From: Janthinobacterium lividum | Lineage (GTDB): Bacteria; Pseudomonadota; Gammaproteobacteria; Burkholderiales; Burkholderiaceae_D | Reading direction: 5' to 3' | Assembly: GCF_034424625.1 (NCBI RefSeq) | Contig: NZ_CP139976.1 | Span: 3,224,001-3,288,000 of the forward strand | DNA: 64,000 nt | In this document: one piece after another, positions 53,480 to 63,561 of the stretch | How the letters are laid out: each line of letters starts with the position of its first letter | Numbering within the stretch: position 1 is the first letter of the stretch | The notes under the pieces: model-generated | Told to the model about the DNA's origin: nothing | What the model saw: only the letters and a program-made list of their open reading frames with translations | The model's database searches: none | Program-made: the position numbers and the translations under genes

Positions 53480-54859
53480 CTACTTTGCCACCTTGCCCGT
53501 GGTAATGGCTTTTGCCGCCGCCACGCCGCTGCGCACGGCGGCCTCGATGGTGGCCGGATAGTCTTGCGTCCGGTCATCATTGGCCGTGTAGTCGCCTGCC
53601 AGCAGCAAGCCAGGCACGCCGCTGGCGTTGCCGGGGCGAGCCAGGTCGGGCGTGCAGGCAAAGGTGGCGCGCTTTTCCGTGATCAGCTGGGTCCACAGGG
53701 GCTGCGCCAGGGCAGGGCGCTGCAACACCTGGGCCAGCTGCGCCGCGATGGCTTGCGCCAGCGGTCCATGGCCTTGCTCGGCGGCATAGCCGGAGGCGCT
53801 GATGACGACGGCCAGCAAGCCCGCCTGGTTGCTGTCGAGCTGGCCCCGATCGAAGACGAACTGGCCCCAGTGCTGTTGCTCCGGCGCATCGACGAGGGCG
53901 TAGAACGGCAAGTCCAGGCGCACCGAGGCATCGTACTGCAGGTAACAGGTGCTGATGGCTTCCGGCGTGAACGCTTGCATGCGGTTCACCGCTTCGTCAA
54001 GGTGGGCGTCGTGCAAGCCTTGCAGCAGGCTGGCCGCCTGCACGGACGAGGTGGCCACGATCACGCCGTCAAAGCTTTCGCCGTCATCGACGCCGTCATC
54101 AAGCCCCCAGCGGCCATCGGGCAGCGCCTGCAAAGCGGTCACCTTGGCGCCCGTGCGGACTTCACCGCCATGCTGCACCACGTAGCGGCTTGCCGCGTCG
54201 GGTAACAGGGCACTCAGGTCCGCCTTCGGGATCAGCATGTCGGAGGCGCGGCGGCGGCTCGCGCCCAGGCTGTCGCGCAGCACGTTGAGGAAGACGCGGG
54301 CCGAGGCACGCTCGGGCGGGGTATTCAATGCGGCCAGGCACAGCGGGTGCCACATCAGCCGGTTCAAACGGTTTGTCTGGTCGAAGCGCTGCAGCAATTC
54401 GCTGACCGAGCAATCGTTGTATAGCTGCCAGCCCATCGTCCGCATGGCGGTGGAAAAGCGCATCAGGGCCAGCTTGTCGGCGCGCAACAATCCCTGGGCG
54501 CGCAGCAGGGCCCATGCCAGGTGCAGGGGCGCGGGCAGGCGCGGCGCGATGAAATCCATGCCACCCGAGCCGGCCGGATAGCGCATCTGCAGGGGCAGGG
54601 TGAGGATCAGCTCGGCAGGGTCTTGCCCCGCCAGCTTGATCAGGCGCAAGGTTTCCGTGTAAGCGCCCAGCAAGATGTGCTGGCCGTTGTCGAGCACAGT
54701 GCTTTCGCGTTCGACCCGGCGCGCGCGCCCACCCAGGGTGCGCGCGGCCTCGAATACACTCACCGCGTGACCGGCGCGCGCCAGTTCCATGGCCGCCGCG
54801 CAGCCAGCCCAGCCGGCGCCGATGACGGCGTAGCGCTGCTTCACGGCCTTGTCAGCCAC
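53480..54859 (-). CDS. hpnE: Hydroxysqualene dehydroxylase
   Basis: 459 residues. FAD-dependent: YAVIGAGWAGCAAAMELARAG at the N-terminus (in part), GGRARR, and the C-terminal LLLAGDYTANDDRTQDYPATIE. HpnE reduces hydroxysqualene to squalene. It overlaps hpnD by 8 nt and is the third step of the HpnCDE route. Confidence 0.93.
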   Translation of the reverse strand: MADKAVKQRYAVIGAGWAGCAAAMELARAGHAVSVFEAARTLGGRARRVERESTVLDNGQHILLGAYTETLRLIKLAGQDPAELILTLPLQMRYPAGSGGMDFIAPRLPAPLHLAWALLRAQGLLRADKLALMRFSTAMRTMGWQLYNDCSVSELLQRFDQTNRLNRLMWHPLCLAALNTPPERASARVFLNVLRDSLGASRRRASDMLIPKADLSALLPDAASRYVVQHGGEVRTGAKVTALQALPDGRWGLDDGVDDGESFDGVIVATSSVQAASLLQGLHDAHLDEAVNRMQAFTPEAISTCYLQYDASVRLDLPFYALVDAPEQQHWGQFVFDRGQLDSNQAGLLAVVISASGYAAEQGHGPLAQAIAAQLAQVLQRPALAQPLWTQLITEKRATFACTPDLARPGNASGVPGLLLAGDYTANDDRTQDYPATIEAAVRSGVAAAKAITTGKVAK

Positions 54860-55685
54860 GAACCCAGGTCTTCCAGGCCAGCCACAGTTTGCGGATCGGC
54901 GTGAGCGAGATGCGCTGTTTCAGCACGTGGTAGCCGTCGCGCTCGACTTCATTGAGCAGGGTGCGGTAGATGGCGGCCATGATCAGGCCCGGGCGCTGGG
55001 CGCGGCGGTCTTCTGCCGGCAAGAGCGCGAAGGCTTCGTCATACGCCTTTTGCGCGCGCGCCACCTGGAAACGCATGAGGTTTTCAAAGTTTTCGCTGTG
55101 GCGCGCATTCAGCAAGTCGGCCGCCGTCACATTGAATTGCTGCAATTCGCTGATCGGCAGATAGATGCGCCCCTTGCGCGCGTCTTCGCCCACGTCGCGG
55201 ATGATATTGGTGAGCTGGAAGGCATGGCCCAGCTTTTCCGCATACAGCAGGGTTTCCGGGCGGGTCGCGCCGAAGATGCTGGCCGACAAGATTCCCACCA
55301 CGCTGGCCACGTGCCAGCAATAGCGGCTCATGGCCTGGTAGTCGAGGTAGCGGGTTTGGTTCAAGTCCATTTCCATGCCGTCGATGATGGCCTGCAAATG
55401 CTTTTCTTCCAGTTTATATACGTCCAGGTGCGGCTGCAGCGCGCGCATCACGGGATGCGTGGGATTGCCCTCGTACATGGCCTTGACTTCCTTGCGCCAC
55501 CAGACCAGCTTGGTGCGTGCCACGGCTTCGTCCGTGCATTCGTCGACCGTGTCATCGACTTCGCGGCAGAAGGCGTACAGGGCCGTGATGGCCTTGCGGC
55601 GCTCGGCGGGCAGGAACAGGAAGCTGTAGTAGAAGCTGGAGCCGCTCTGGGCGGCCTTTTGTTGGCAGTATTCGTCGGGAGACAT
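54852..55685 (-). CDS. hpnD: Presqualene diphosphate synthase
   Basis: 277 residues from the ATG at 55685 (a TTG at 55691 is also in frame). Two aspartate-rich motifs: REVDDTVDEC and NIIRDVGEDARKGRIYLP. It joins two farnesyl diphosphates to presqualene diphosphate. 46 nt downstream of hpnC. Confidence 0.93.
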   Translation of the reverse strand: MSPDEYCQQKAAQSGSSFYYSFLFLPAERRKAITALYAFCREVDDTVDECTDEAVARTKLVWWRKEVKAMYEGNPTHPVMRALQPHLDVYKLEEKHLQAIIDGMEMDLNQTRYLDYQAMSRYCWHVASVVGILSASIFGATRPETLLYAEKLGHAFQLTNIIRDVGEDARKGRIYLPISELQQFNVTAADLLNARHSENFENLMRFQVARAQKAYDEAFALLPAEDRRAQRPGLIMAAIYRTLLNEVERDGYHVLKQRISLTPIRKLWLAWKTWVRG

Positions 55686-55731
55686 AGTCAAAAGAGCAAG
55701 GGTTGCAGATCGAAGCCGCTATTCTATCGTC

Positions 55732-56613
55732 TTACAGAGTGGGCGACGGTGGAAAAGCCGTTTTTACTTGTGTCTCTTGATGCAAGCTTTTGCGCGACAT
55801 GCGCAGGGCGCGCCAGAAAATGATCAGCCAGTCGCGTTTCTCCAGCTTGGGACGGCGCCGGAACACGTCGTAATTGACGGCTTCGATGCACTCGAGGATG
55901 CGCAAGCCCCCTTGCACCACCAGGCGCAACTCCCAGCCGATGCGCCCGCGCAAACGCAGGGCCAGCGGCGCGCCGGACAGCATCAGGGCGCGCGTGCGGG
56001 CCACTTCAAAGCGCATCAGGGCGCTCCACTTGCCGTGCGCCTCGGGCCGCTCGAAGGCGGCGGCGGAGACGGCAAAGCGGGTCAGGTCTTCCATCGGCAG
56101 GTAGATGCGCTCTTTTTGCTGGTCGATGGCGACGTCTTGCAAGAAATTAATTAGTTGCAAAGCTGAACATATGGCATCGGAATCGCGTACATTCTGTTCA
56201 TCGGCCGCGCCATACAGGTGCAGCATCAGCAGTCCCACGGGGTTGGCGGAACGGGCGCAGTAATCGAGCACGTCGTCATAGCTGGCGTAGCGCGTCGTTT
56301 CCACATCCTGCTTGAAGGCGGACAATAAATCGTGGAATGGCTTCAGCGGCAACTGGTGTTTGGCAATGACGGCGGCCAGGCGTTCGAACATGGCGGCGTT
56401 CTCGCCCCCATGGCCTTCGTGGCGCGCGATGCGGCCCAGCGCCTCTTCGTAGGCGTGCAGGGCCGCCAGGCGCTCGGCCGGCGTGGCGTCGCCTTCGTCG
56501 GCCAGGTCGTCGGCGCTGCGGGCGAAGGCATAGATGGCTTCGACGGCGGGCACCAGGCGGCGCGGCAGTAAAAATGATGCAACAGGAAAATTTTCGTAAT
56601 GGTCTACAGGCAT
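55732..56613 (-). CDS. hpnC: Hydroxysqualene synthase
   Basis: 293 residues from the ATG at 56613, behind GAGAAG; GTG 56619 is the in-frame alternative. DDLADE and NFLQDVAIDQQKERIYLP motifs of the squalene/phytoene synthase fold. It converts presqualene diphosphate to hydroxysqualene. First gene of hpnC-D-E; no squalene-hopene cyclase gene adjoins. Confidence 0.93.
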   Translation of the reverse strand: MPVDHYENFPVASFLLPRRLVPAVEAIYAFARSADDLADEGDATPAERLAALHAYEEALGRIARHEGHGGENAAMFERLAAVIAKHQLPLKPFHDLLSAFKQDVETTRYASYDDVLDYCARSANPVGLLMLHLYGAADEQNVRDSDAICSALQLINFLQDVAIDQQKERIYLPMEDLTRFAVSAAAFERPEAHGKWSALMRFEVARTRALMLSGAPLALRLRGRIGWELRLVVQGGLRILECIEAVNYDVFRRRPKLEKRDWLIIFWRALRMSRKSLHQETQVKTAFPPSPTL

Positions 56614-56901
56614 GAACACACTTCTCTAGTCTTGCGTTTGTCCGGCACCCTCAAACGCTGGAATGTGGCCGGGCGTTGTACGTCTCAAGATTAATGACGC
56701 ATAAGTCACTAAAAACTTTTACGCACGATTATAATTAATAACCAGAAAGTCATTAGGCGAAGAGTACTTCCGCCATGACCAAACTGATATTGTCACAAAT
56801 TTAAGGATATCGCGTGCGAAAAAGTTTGGCCTGGCCCAAAGGACAGGCAAAAAGTTTCTCCGCATAAAAATATTACAGCCCGCATAGTAAAGGAAAATAC
56901 C

Positions 56902-58065
56902 TTGTTTGCCCTGAAAACCCTGCGCCACGAGACCGGCGCTTCCGCACTTCCTGCCCTGCGGCTGATTGCAGCCGCAGCCCTGGCGATGACATTGGCGGCC
57001 TGTTCCAAGCCTGCCGTCAAAGTGGAAGACGTGCGCCCCGTGCGCGCGATTGTGTTGTCTAGCAGTAATGTTGACGTGAGTGCCGAGCTGTCGGGCGAGG
57101 TCGTGCCCCGTGTCGTATCGCAGCTGGGCTTCCGCGTGGGCGGCAAGATCGTCGCGCGCAAGGTCGACGTGGGCGCCAGCGTGAAGAAGGGGCAAGTCCT
57201 GATGCAGCTCGATCCTGTCGACTTGCAGCTCTCGCAGGCGCAGGCCAAGGCCTCGCTGGTCAGCGCTGAGACGAGCCGCGACCTGGCGCGCGCGGAATTG
57301 AAGCGCTACCAGGATTTGCGCGAGAAGAGCTTTGTCAGCCAGGCCGTGCTTGACGGCAAGGATGCGACCTACAAGGCGGCGCAGGCGAACGTGGAAGCGG
57401 CCCAGGCCCTGTACCGGGGCCAGGCGAACCAGTCCGGCTATGCCAGCTTGCTGGCTGACGTCGATGGCGTCGTCACGCGCATCGAGGCTGAAGTGGGGCA
57501 GGTGGTGGCGCCCGGCGCCCCCGTGGTGCAAGTGGCCAGGAGCGGCGAGAAGGAAGTCGTGATCGGCATTCCTGAAGATAAGGTTGAAACCTTGCGCGGC
57601 GTCAAGGATGTGGTGGTGCGCCTGTGGGCCGACCCGAAGCAGGCGTTGCCGGGCAAGATACGCGAAATATCGCCCGTGGCCGATGCCGCCACGCGCACCT
57701 ACCTGGCGAAAGTCAGCATCCCGGACGCGCCGCAGGCACGCCTGGGCATGACGGCCGTGGTGCAGTTCGCCTCGCAAACGACCACGCCGCAGATCAAGGT
57801 GCCGTTGACGGCCCTGTTCAACGAGAAATCGCAAAGTTCCGTGTGGGTGGTGGAAAACGGCGCCGTGAAGCTCGTGCCGGTGACGGTGGGCGGCGTCGCG
57901 GGCAATGAGTTGCTGCTGACCTCGGGCGTGAAGGAAGGCCAGACGGTCGTCACGGCCGGCGTCAACCTGCTCAAGCCGGGCCAGAAAGTGACCATTCTCG
58001 GCGCCGAACTGGCCAGCAAGCCTGAAGTGGCCGCTGCCCCCGTCAGCGTGGGTGCGGCCAAATGA
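56902..58065 (+). CDS. RND efflux periplasmic adaptor subunit
   Basis: 387 residues from a TTG at 56902, with AAAGGA 8 nt upstream. Lipoprotein signal with lipobox LAAC (about residue 34). Membrane-fusion features: GGKIVARKVDVGASVKKGQVL (lipoyl half, in part), alpha-hairpin, and PLTALFNEKSQSSVWVV barrel. It couples the RND pump to an outer-membrane channel; no channel gene is in the window. It overlaps the pump gene (ATGA). Confidence 0.9.
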   Translation: MFALKTLRHETGASALPALRLIAAAALAMTLAACSKPAVKVEDVRPVRAIVLSSSNVDVSAELSGEVVPRVVSQLGFRVGGKIVARKVDVGASVKKGQVLMQLDPVDLQLSQAQAKASLVSAETSRDLARAELKRYQDLREKSFVSQAVLDGKDATYKAAQANVEAAQALYRGQANQSGYASLLADVDGVVTRIEAEVGQVVAPGAPVVQVARSGEKEVVIGIPEDKVETLRGVKDVVVRLWADPKQALPGKIREISPVADAATRTYLAKVSIPDAPQARLGMTAVVQFASQTTTPQIKVPLTALFNEKSQSSVWVVENGAVKLVPVTVGGVAGNELLLTSGVKEGQTVVTAGVNLLKPGQKVTILGAELASKPEVAAAPVSVGAAK

Positions 58066-61000
58066 AGGGCGGCTTCAATCTGTCGCGCTGGGCGCTCGAA
58101 CACATCCCGCTGACGCGCTACCTGATGGCCGTGCTGCTGATTGGCGGCATGCTCAGCTACGCCAGCCTGGGCCAGGATGAAGATCCCCCGTTCACCTTCC
58201 GCGCCATGGTCTTGCAAGCCTACTGGCCCGGCGCCACGGCCTTGCAGATGGCCGAGCAGGTGACGGACAAGCTGGAAAAGAAACTGCAGGAAACGCCGTA
58301 CATCGACGAGATCACCAGCTATTCGAAGCCGGGCGAAACCTTGATCCTGCTGGAGCTGCGCGAATCGGCGCCGCCCAAGGAAACGGCGGCCGCCTGGTAC
58401 CAGGTGCGCAAGAAGATCGGCGACATCCAGGGCACCTTGCCGGCCGGCGTCGTGGGCCCGTTCTTCAATGACGAGTTCGGCGACACGTACGGCTCCATCT
58501 TCGCCCTGTCCGGCGATGGTTTTACGTACGCGGAAATGAAGGATTATGCGGACAAGGTGCGCCAGGAACTGCTGGCCGTGGGGCAGGTATCGAAGGTGGA
58601 ACTGTTCGGCGTGCAGGATGAAAAGATCAATATCATCTTTTCGCACAAGAAATTTGCCCAGCTGGGCATTCCATTCGACGCCATCGTGCAGCAACTGTCC
58701 GCGCAAAACAGCATCAACGCCACCGGCGTGCTGGTGACGCCGACGGACAATCTGCAAGTGCGCGTGACGGGCGCCATGGTGACCGTCAAGGACCTGGAAA
58801 ACCTGGAACTGCGCGCCAACGGCACCACCTTCCGCCTTGGTGATTTCGCCACAGTAAAGCGCGAACTCGTCGATCCTCCCAAGGACAAGATGCGTTTCAA
58901 TGGCAAGGAAGTGATCGGCCTGGGCGTGTCGATGGAAAAGGGCGGCAATATCATCGACATGGGCAAGGCCTTGCAGGCAACGGTGACGCGCATGAAGAGC
59001 GAATTGCCGGTTGGCATAGAGCTGCAGCGCGTATCGAACCAGCCGGAAGCCGTGTCCGCTTCCGTGGGTGAATTCGTGCATACCCTGATCGAAGCCATCT
59101 TGATCGTGCTGGCCGTCAGCTTCGTCGCGCTGGGCTTGCACACGAAACCGCTGCGCATCGACGTGCGGCCCGGCCTGGTGGTGGCGCTGACCATCCCGCT
59201 GGTGCTGGCCGTCACCTTCCTGTTCATGCGCCTGCTCGACATCGATCTGCACAAGATTTCCCTGGGCGCCCTGATCATCGCGCTGGGCTTGCTGGTCGAT
59301 GACGCCATCATTGCCGTCGAGATGATGGTGCGCAAGATGGAAGAGGGCATGTCGCGCTTCGACGCGGCCACCTTCGCCTACACATCGACGGCCATGCCCA
59401 TGCTGACGGGCACCCTGATCACGGTGGCGGGCTTCTTGCCCATCGGCCTGGCCAAGTCGGCCGCCGGCGAATACACGTTCTCCTTGTTCTCCGTCAATGC
59501 GTTGGCCCTGATTATCTCGTGGGTGGTGGCGGTCGTCTTCACGCCCTACATCGGCTATGTCTTGCTGAAGGTCAAGCCGCACGCGCACAACGACCATGAA
59601 TTGTTCGATACGCCGAACTTCCGCCGCTTCCGCCGCGCCGTCACCTGGTGCGTGGAATGGCGCAAGACAACGATCGCCGCCACCCTGGCCATCTTTGCGC
59701 TGGGCATCTATGGCTTTAACTTTATCGAAAAGCAATTCTTCCCCGATTCCAGTCGTCCTGAACTGATGGTGGAACTGTGGTCGCCTGAAGGCACGACCTT
59801 TGCGGCGAATGAAAAGCAGGTCAAGAAATTCGAAGCGTTCGTCGGCAAGCTCGACGGCGTGGAAAGCGTGACCAGCTATGTGGGCACGGGCAGCCCCCGT
59901 TTCTACTTGCCGCTGGACCAGATTTTCCCGCAGACCAATGTGTCGCAAGTGGTGGTCTTGCCGAAGAGCCTGGCCGACCGCGAACGCTTGCGCCAGCAAA
60001 TCGTCGATGTCTTCAAGAAGGATTTTCCGGAAGTGCGGGGCCGCGTAAAACTGTTGCCGAACGGACCGCCGGTGCCGTATCCCGTGCAGTTTCGCGTCAC
60101 GGGACCGGAAGTGGCCGGTGTGCGGGCCATCGCCGACCAGGTCAAGGACATCATGCGCGCCAATCCGAACACCCTGGGCGTGAACGACAACTGGAATGAA
60201 TCGGTGAAAGTGCTGCGCCTGGACCTGGGCCAGGACAAGATGCGCGCGCTGGGCGTCACCTCGAAAACGGTGATGCAGGCGGCCAATACGATTCTGTCGG
60301 GTACCGTCATCGGCCAATTCCGTGAAGACAATAAGCTGATCGACATCCAGGTGCGCCAGCCGCTGGAAGAGCGGGCGACGATTTCCGTGCTGAATGACAC
60401 GAATATCCCGACGGCAACGGGCAAGTCCGTGCCCATTTCGCAGCTGGCCCGCGCGCATTTCGTGTGGGAGCCAGGTGTCGTCTGGCGCGACAAGCGCGAA
60501 TGGGCCATTACCGTGCAATCGGACGTGATCGATGGCATCCAGGGCGCGACGGTGTCGACGCAGCTGGCGCCGCAGCTGGACGCCTTGCGGGCCAAGTTGC
60601 CGGCCGGCTATCGCATCAATGTGAAAGGCGTGGCGGCCGACAGCGGCGAGGCGGAAGCGTCGATCTCGGCGAACTTGCCGCTGGCTATCTTCATCATCTT
60701 CACCTTGCTGATGCTGCAGTTGCACAGTTTCTCGCGTTCCCTGCTGGTGTTCCTGACGGGGCCGCTGGGCGTGGCGGGCGCCGCCTTTGCCTTGCTGCTG
60801 CTGCACCGCCCGCTGGGTTTCGTGGCCAACCTGGGCGTCATTGCGCTGTTCGGCATGATCATCCGCAACTCGGTGATCCTCGTCGACCAGATCGAGCAAG
60901 ACATCCGCGATGGTTCGGCCCCATGGGACGCCATCATCGACTCGGCCGTGCGCCGCTGCCGTCCCATCGTGCTGACGGCCGCCGCCGCGGCGCTGGCCAT

Positions 61001-61160
61001 GATCCCGTTGTCGCGTTCCGTGTTCTGGGGGCCGATGGCAGTCGCCATCATGGGCGGCCTGATCCTGGCGACGGCCTTGACCCTGCTGTTCCTGCCGGCC
61101 CTGTATGCGGCCTGGTTCCGGGTCAAGAAGCCGGAGCCGGTGAGCGCAAAAGAAGGCTAG
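58062..61160 (+). CDS. RND efflux pump permease
   Basis: 1032 residues, AcrB-type twelve-helix exporter. The proton-relay DD in helix 4 is in LGLLVDDAIIAVEMM; two large periplasmic loops follow helices 1 and 7; the second half has LPNGPPVPYPVQFRV and IRNSVILVDQIEQDI. The substrate is unknown. No regulator is adjacent; 281 nt separate the operon from divergent hpnC. Confidence 0.92.
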   Translation: MKGGFNLSRWALEHIPLTRYLMAVLLIGGMLSYASLGQDEDPPFTFRAMVLQAYWPGATALQMAEQVTDKLEKKLQETPYIDEITSYSKPGETLILLELRESAPPKETAAAWYQVRKKIGDIQGTLPAGVVGPFFNDEFGDTYGSIFALSGDGFTYAEMKDYADKVRQELLAVGQVSKVELFGVQDEKINIIFSHKKFAQLGIPFDAIVQQLSAQNSINATGVLVTPTDNLQVRVTGAMVTVKDLENLELRANGTTFRLGDFATVKRELVDPPKDKMRFNGKEVIGLGVSMEKGGNIIDMGKALQATVTRMKSELPVGIELQRVSNQPEAVSASVGEFVHTLIEAILIVLAVSFVALGLHTKPLRIDVRPGLVVALTIPLVLAVTFLFMRLLDIDLHKISLGALIIALGLLVDDAIIAVEMMVRKMEEGMSRFDAATFAYTSTAMPMLTGTLITVAGFLPIGLAKSAAGEYTFSLFSVNALALIISWVVAVVFTPYIGYVLLKVKPHAHNDHELFDTPNFRRFRRAVTWCVEWRKTTIAATLAIFALGIYGFNFIEKQFFPDSSRPELMVELWSPEGTTFAANEKQVKKFEAFVGKLDGVESVTSYVGTGSPRFYLPLDQIFPQTNVSQVVVLPKSLADRERLRQQIVDVFKKDFPEVRGRVKLLPNGPPVPYPVQFRVTGPEVAGVRAIADQVKDIMRANPNTLGVNDNWNESVKVLRLDLGQDKMRALGVTSKTVMQAANTILSGTVIGQFREDNKLIDIQVRQPLEERATISVLNDTNIPTATGKSVPISQLARAHFVWEPGVVWRDKREWAITVQSDVIDGIQGATVSTQLAPQLDALRAKLPAGYRINVKGVAADSGEAEASISANLPLAIFIIFTLLMLQLHSFSRSLLVFLTGPLGVAGAAFALLLLHRPLGFVANLGVIALFGMIIRNSVILVDQIEQDIRDGSAPWDAIIDSAVRRCRPIVLTAAAAALAMIPLSRSVFWGPMAVAIMGGLILATALTLLFLPALYAAWFRVKKPEPVSAKEG

Positions 61161-61193
61161 CAGCCAGCGCCACGGCGCAGGCATAAAAAAGAC

Positions 61194-61224
61194 GGCATTC
61201 CTCTGGGAAATCCAGTAGAATGCC
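61194..61224. terminator. Hairpin after RND operon
   Basis: GGCATTC (61194-61200) and GAATGCC (61218-61224) form a 7-bp stem, with a T-run (TTTTTTATG) only on the minus strand; on the plus strand CCTTTGCTTT is a weak tail. Confidence 0.5.
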
Positions 61225-61335
61225 GCCTTTGCTTTACCGAGGGCTTGCCCGTTGAGTCCACGGTAGCCAGATCGCTCCCGAGTTGTTAAAATCAGGGAAG
61301 TCGCCTGTGGCAAGCAGTGCAAAGTAGTACAAAAT

Positions 61336-61418
61336 GCGGATGTGGTGGAATTGGTAGACACGCTGGTCTTAGAAGCCAGTGCTTCGGCTTGGGAGTTCGA
61401 GTCTCCCCATCCGCACCA
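61336..61418 (+). tRNA. tRNA-Leu (anticodon UAG)
   Basis: Acceptor stem GCGGATG with CATCCGC, discriminator A and encoded CCA (61416-61418). The anticodon loop CTTAGAA gives UAG, decoding CUA and other CUN codons. The T-arm GAGTTCGAGTCTC and long variable arm (GTGCTTCGGCTTGG region) fit a class II leucine tRNA. Confidence 0.95.
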
Positions 61419-62144
61419 ATCCGGGTTGTTCCAGCCCGGACGTGCAGCACCATCAAGTTGTTCTTCAGCCTCGTTGCAGGCGTCTTTCCTGTTTTTCCTG
61501 TTGCCTTTCCTGTATTTCCGTCATCCGGGCTGCCTTTGCTTGCGCCATTTTTCGCCAGAGATCGGGCGGCAGGGAAGGGTCCGGGCGGAGATTTGCCTGA
61601 AAAATGGCCAAATTGAGGTAAATCAAAGGTTTTTTGCCCGAAATCTTCGCTCTGGGCGCATTTCTTTGTTTCGGACGGGGCGCCAGTTCGCATATACTAA
61701 TGAACGAAGCAGGCTGGAAAGCCTGTCTCTGGCGAAATAAAGAATGCCGGGGCAAGAGTAAAGACAGGGCACCCCCAGGCTGTGGCGATTCATTCGCCGC
61801 CGCTGGTATCCTCTGTGGCCGGGCTGCAAAGCCAGCCACTTTCCCGAAGTCCTTTGTTATAATGCCACGCTTTACCGAATGATGGCCGGCCCTGCATTTA
61901 CTTAGAAGCAAGGCTGGACGCTCGGAGCCCTGTCGCAGTACTGGAAGCGGCGGATTGTTTGGTGCCTGGTGCGGGTTTTTCCCTCAGCCGGGTAGACCAG
62001 GTCCATTGTCCTGCTTGCAGTACTTTTACAGATGAATATGCGAGCGAGTGAAGCTGGACCCATGTCTTGTTGCCAGTGATGGCGCAAGGGGTCGGGTCTT
62101 CTTTTCTCGCACCAACAGTGTTTATTTTTTGGACGATTTTTTAC
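61419..62144. other. Gene-free region and long leader of tig
   Basis: About 725 nt between tRNA-Leu and tig. A -10 box TATAAT at 61858-61863 sits 280 nt upstream of tig with only a weak -35, so a long untranslated leader is likely. CCGGG/GCCCGG words follow the tRNA (about 61422-61440). An open frame on the minus strand exists but is not supported. Confidence 0.5.
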
Positions 62145-63485
62145 ATGGCAACTGCAGTCGAAACCTTGGGCAAACTCGAACGTCGTATCACGATCTCCTT
62201 CCCGCTGACGGACGTCCGCACGGAAGTTGAGAAGCGCCTGAAAGTGCAAGCCCGTACGGCTAAGGCACCGGGCTTCCGTCCGGGCAAAGTGCCGTTGAAA
62301 ATGGTCGCAGCACAATACGGCTACCAAATTGAATCCGAAGTGCTGAACGACAAAGTCGGCCGCGCGTTCAACGACGCCGCCAACGAAAACAATCTGCGCG
62401 TGGCCGGTTTCCCGAACATCGTGCCGAAAGAAGAAGCAGCCGAAGGCCAGCTGGCTTTCGACGCAACGTTCGAAGTGTATCCGGAAGTCGCCATCGGCGA
62501 CCTGACGGCCGTTGAAATCGAAACCGTGCAAGCCGACGTGTCGGAAGCCGAAATCGACAAGACCATCGACATCCTGCGCAAGCAGCGCGTGCACTTCCAC
62601 ACCAAGGGCGAAGCTGGCGAACACGGCGACGGCGGTGAGCCGATCGCTGCCAACGGCGACCGCGTGACCGTCGACTTCGTCGGCTCGATCGACGGTGTTG
62701 AATTCCCAGGCGGCAAAGCTGAAGGCTACGCTTTCGTGCTGGGCGAAGGCCGCATGCTGCCAGAATTCGAAGCAGCGACCCTGGGCCTGAAAGTAGGCGA
62801 GTCGAAGACTTTCCCACTGTCGTTCCCAGAGGACTACCACGGCAAGGACGTTGCCGGCAAAACCGCTTCGTTCACCATCACCCTGCAAAAGCTGGAATGG
62901 GCGCACCTGCCGGAAGTCGATGCCGAATTCGCAAAGTCGCTGGGCGTTGCCGATGGCGACCTGGCCAAAATGCGCGAAGACATCAAAGTCAACCTGCAAC
63001 GCGAAGTCGCTGGCCGCGTAAAAGCACGCAACAAGGAAGCCGTCATGGACGCGCTGATCAAAGTTGCTGAGCTGGAAGTGCCAAAAACGCTGATCGCTCA
63101 GGATTCCGAGCGCCTGGCCGAAATGACCCGCCAGGACATGGCGCAGCGCGGCATGAACGTCAAGGACGTGCCTTTCCCAGCAGAACTGTTCGCAGAAAAA
63201 GCCGAGCGTCGCGTACGCCTGGGCCTGATCCTGTCGCAACTGGTTGGCGACAACAAGCTGCAGGCTACGCCTGAGCAAGTCAAGGCGCAAATCGAAGATT
63301 TCGCCCAAAGCTACGAAGATCCACGCGAAGTGCTGAAGTACTACTACAGCGACCGTCGTCGTCTGGGCGAGATCGAAGCCCTTGTATTGGAAGAAAACGT
63401 CGTCACTTACGTGTTGGGCCTGTCGAAAGTCACGACGAAAGCAGTTGCTTTCGACGAACTGATGGGAAGCAACGCACAAGCGTAA
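62145..63485 (+). CDS. tig: Trigger factor
   Basis: 446 residues from the ATG at 62145 ([20 protein letters not shown]); upstream in-frame codons would add a hydrophobic leader not seen in this family. Ribosome-binding signature [12 protein letters not shown] (about residue 43), a PPIase (FKBP) domain with [14 protein letters not shown] (about 165-250), and a C-terminal chaperone arm. Chaperone of nascent chains. clpP follows 76 nt downstream, as in other betaproteobacteria. Confidence 0.96.
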   Translation: MATAVETLGKLERRITISFPLTDVRTEVEKRLKVQARTAKAPGFRPGKVPLKMVAAQYGYQIESEVLNDKVGRAFNDAANENNLRVAGFPNIVPKEEAAEGQLAFDATFEVYPEVAIGDLTAVEIETVQADVSEAEIDKTIDILRKQRVHFHTKGEAGEHGDGGEPIAANGDRVTVDFVGSIDGVEFPGGKAEGYAFVLGEGRMLPEFEAATLGLKVGESKTFPLSFPEDYHGKDVAGKTASFTITLQKLEWAHLPEVDAEFAKSLGVADGDLAKMREDIKVNLQREVAGRVKARNKEAVMDALIKVAELEVPKTLIAQDSERLAEMTRQDMAQRGMNVKDVPFPAELFAEKAERRVRLGLILSQLVGDNKLQATPEQVKAQIEDFAQSYEDPREVLKYYYSDRRRLGEIEALVLEENVVTYVLGLSKVTTKAVAFDELMGSNAQA

Positions 63486-63561
63486 ACCAGTTGGTATCCG
63501 GGTGCCGGCTCTTGCCGCAAGGTAGTGGCGGCATCCCCTAACTGCTTCACAAGGAAATGAA

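Noticed and set aside
57699..61361. 1220-residue minus-strand open frame opposite the RND pump
   Set aside because: Shadow frame of the pump gene; a His/Gln/Arg-rich product with no domain.
61292..61693. Minus-strand open frame covering tRNA-Leu with a GETRTPK...LRPACLPIPPHPH sequence
   Set aside because: It is the antisense of the tRNA, a well-known false gene call.
61465..61911. 148-residue minus-strand open frame between tRNA-Leu and tig
   Set aside because: No ribosome-binding site, no family and an unusual composition; it overlaps the probable tig promoter.
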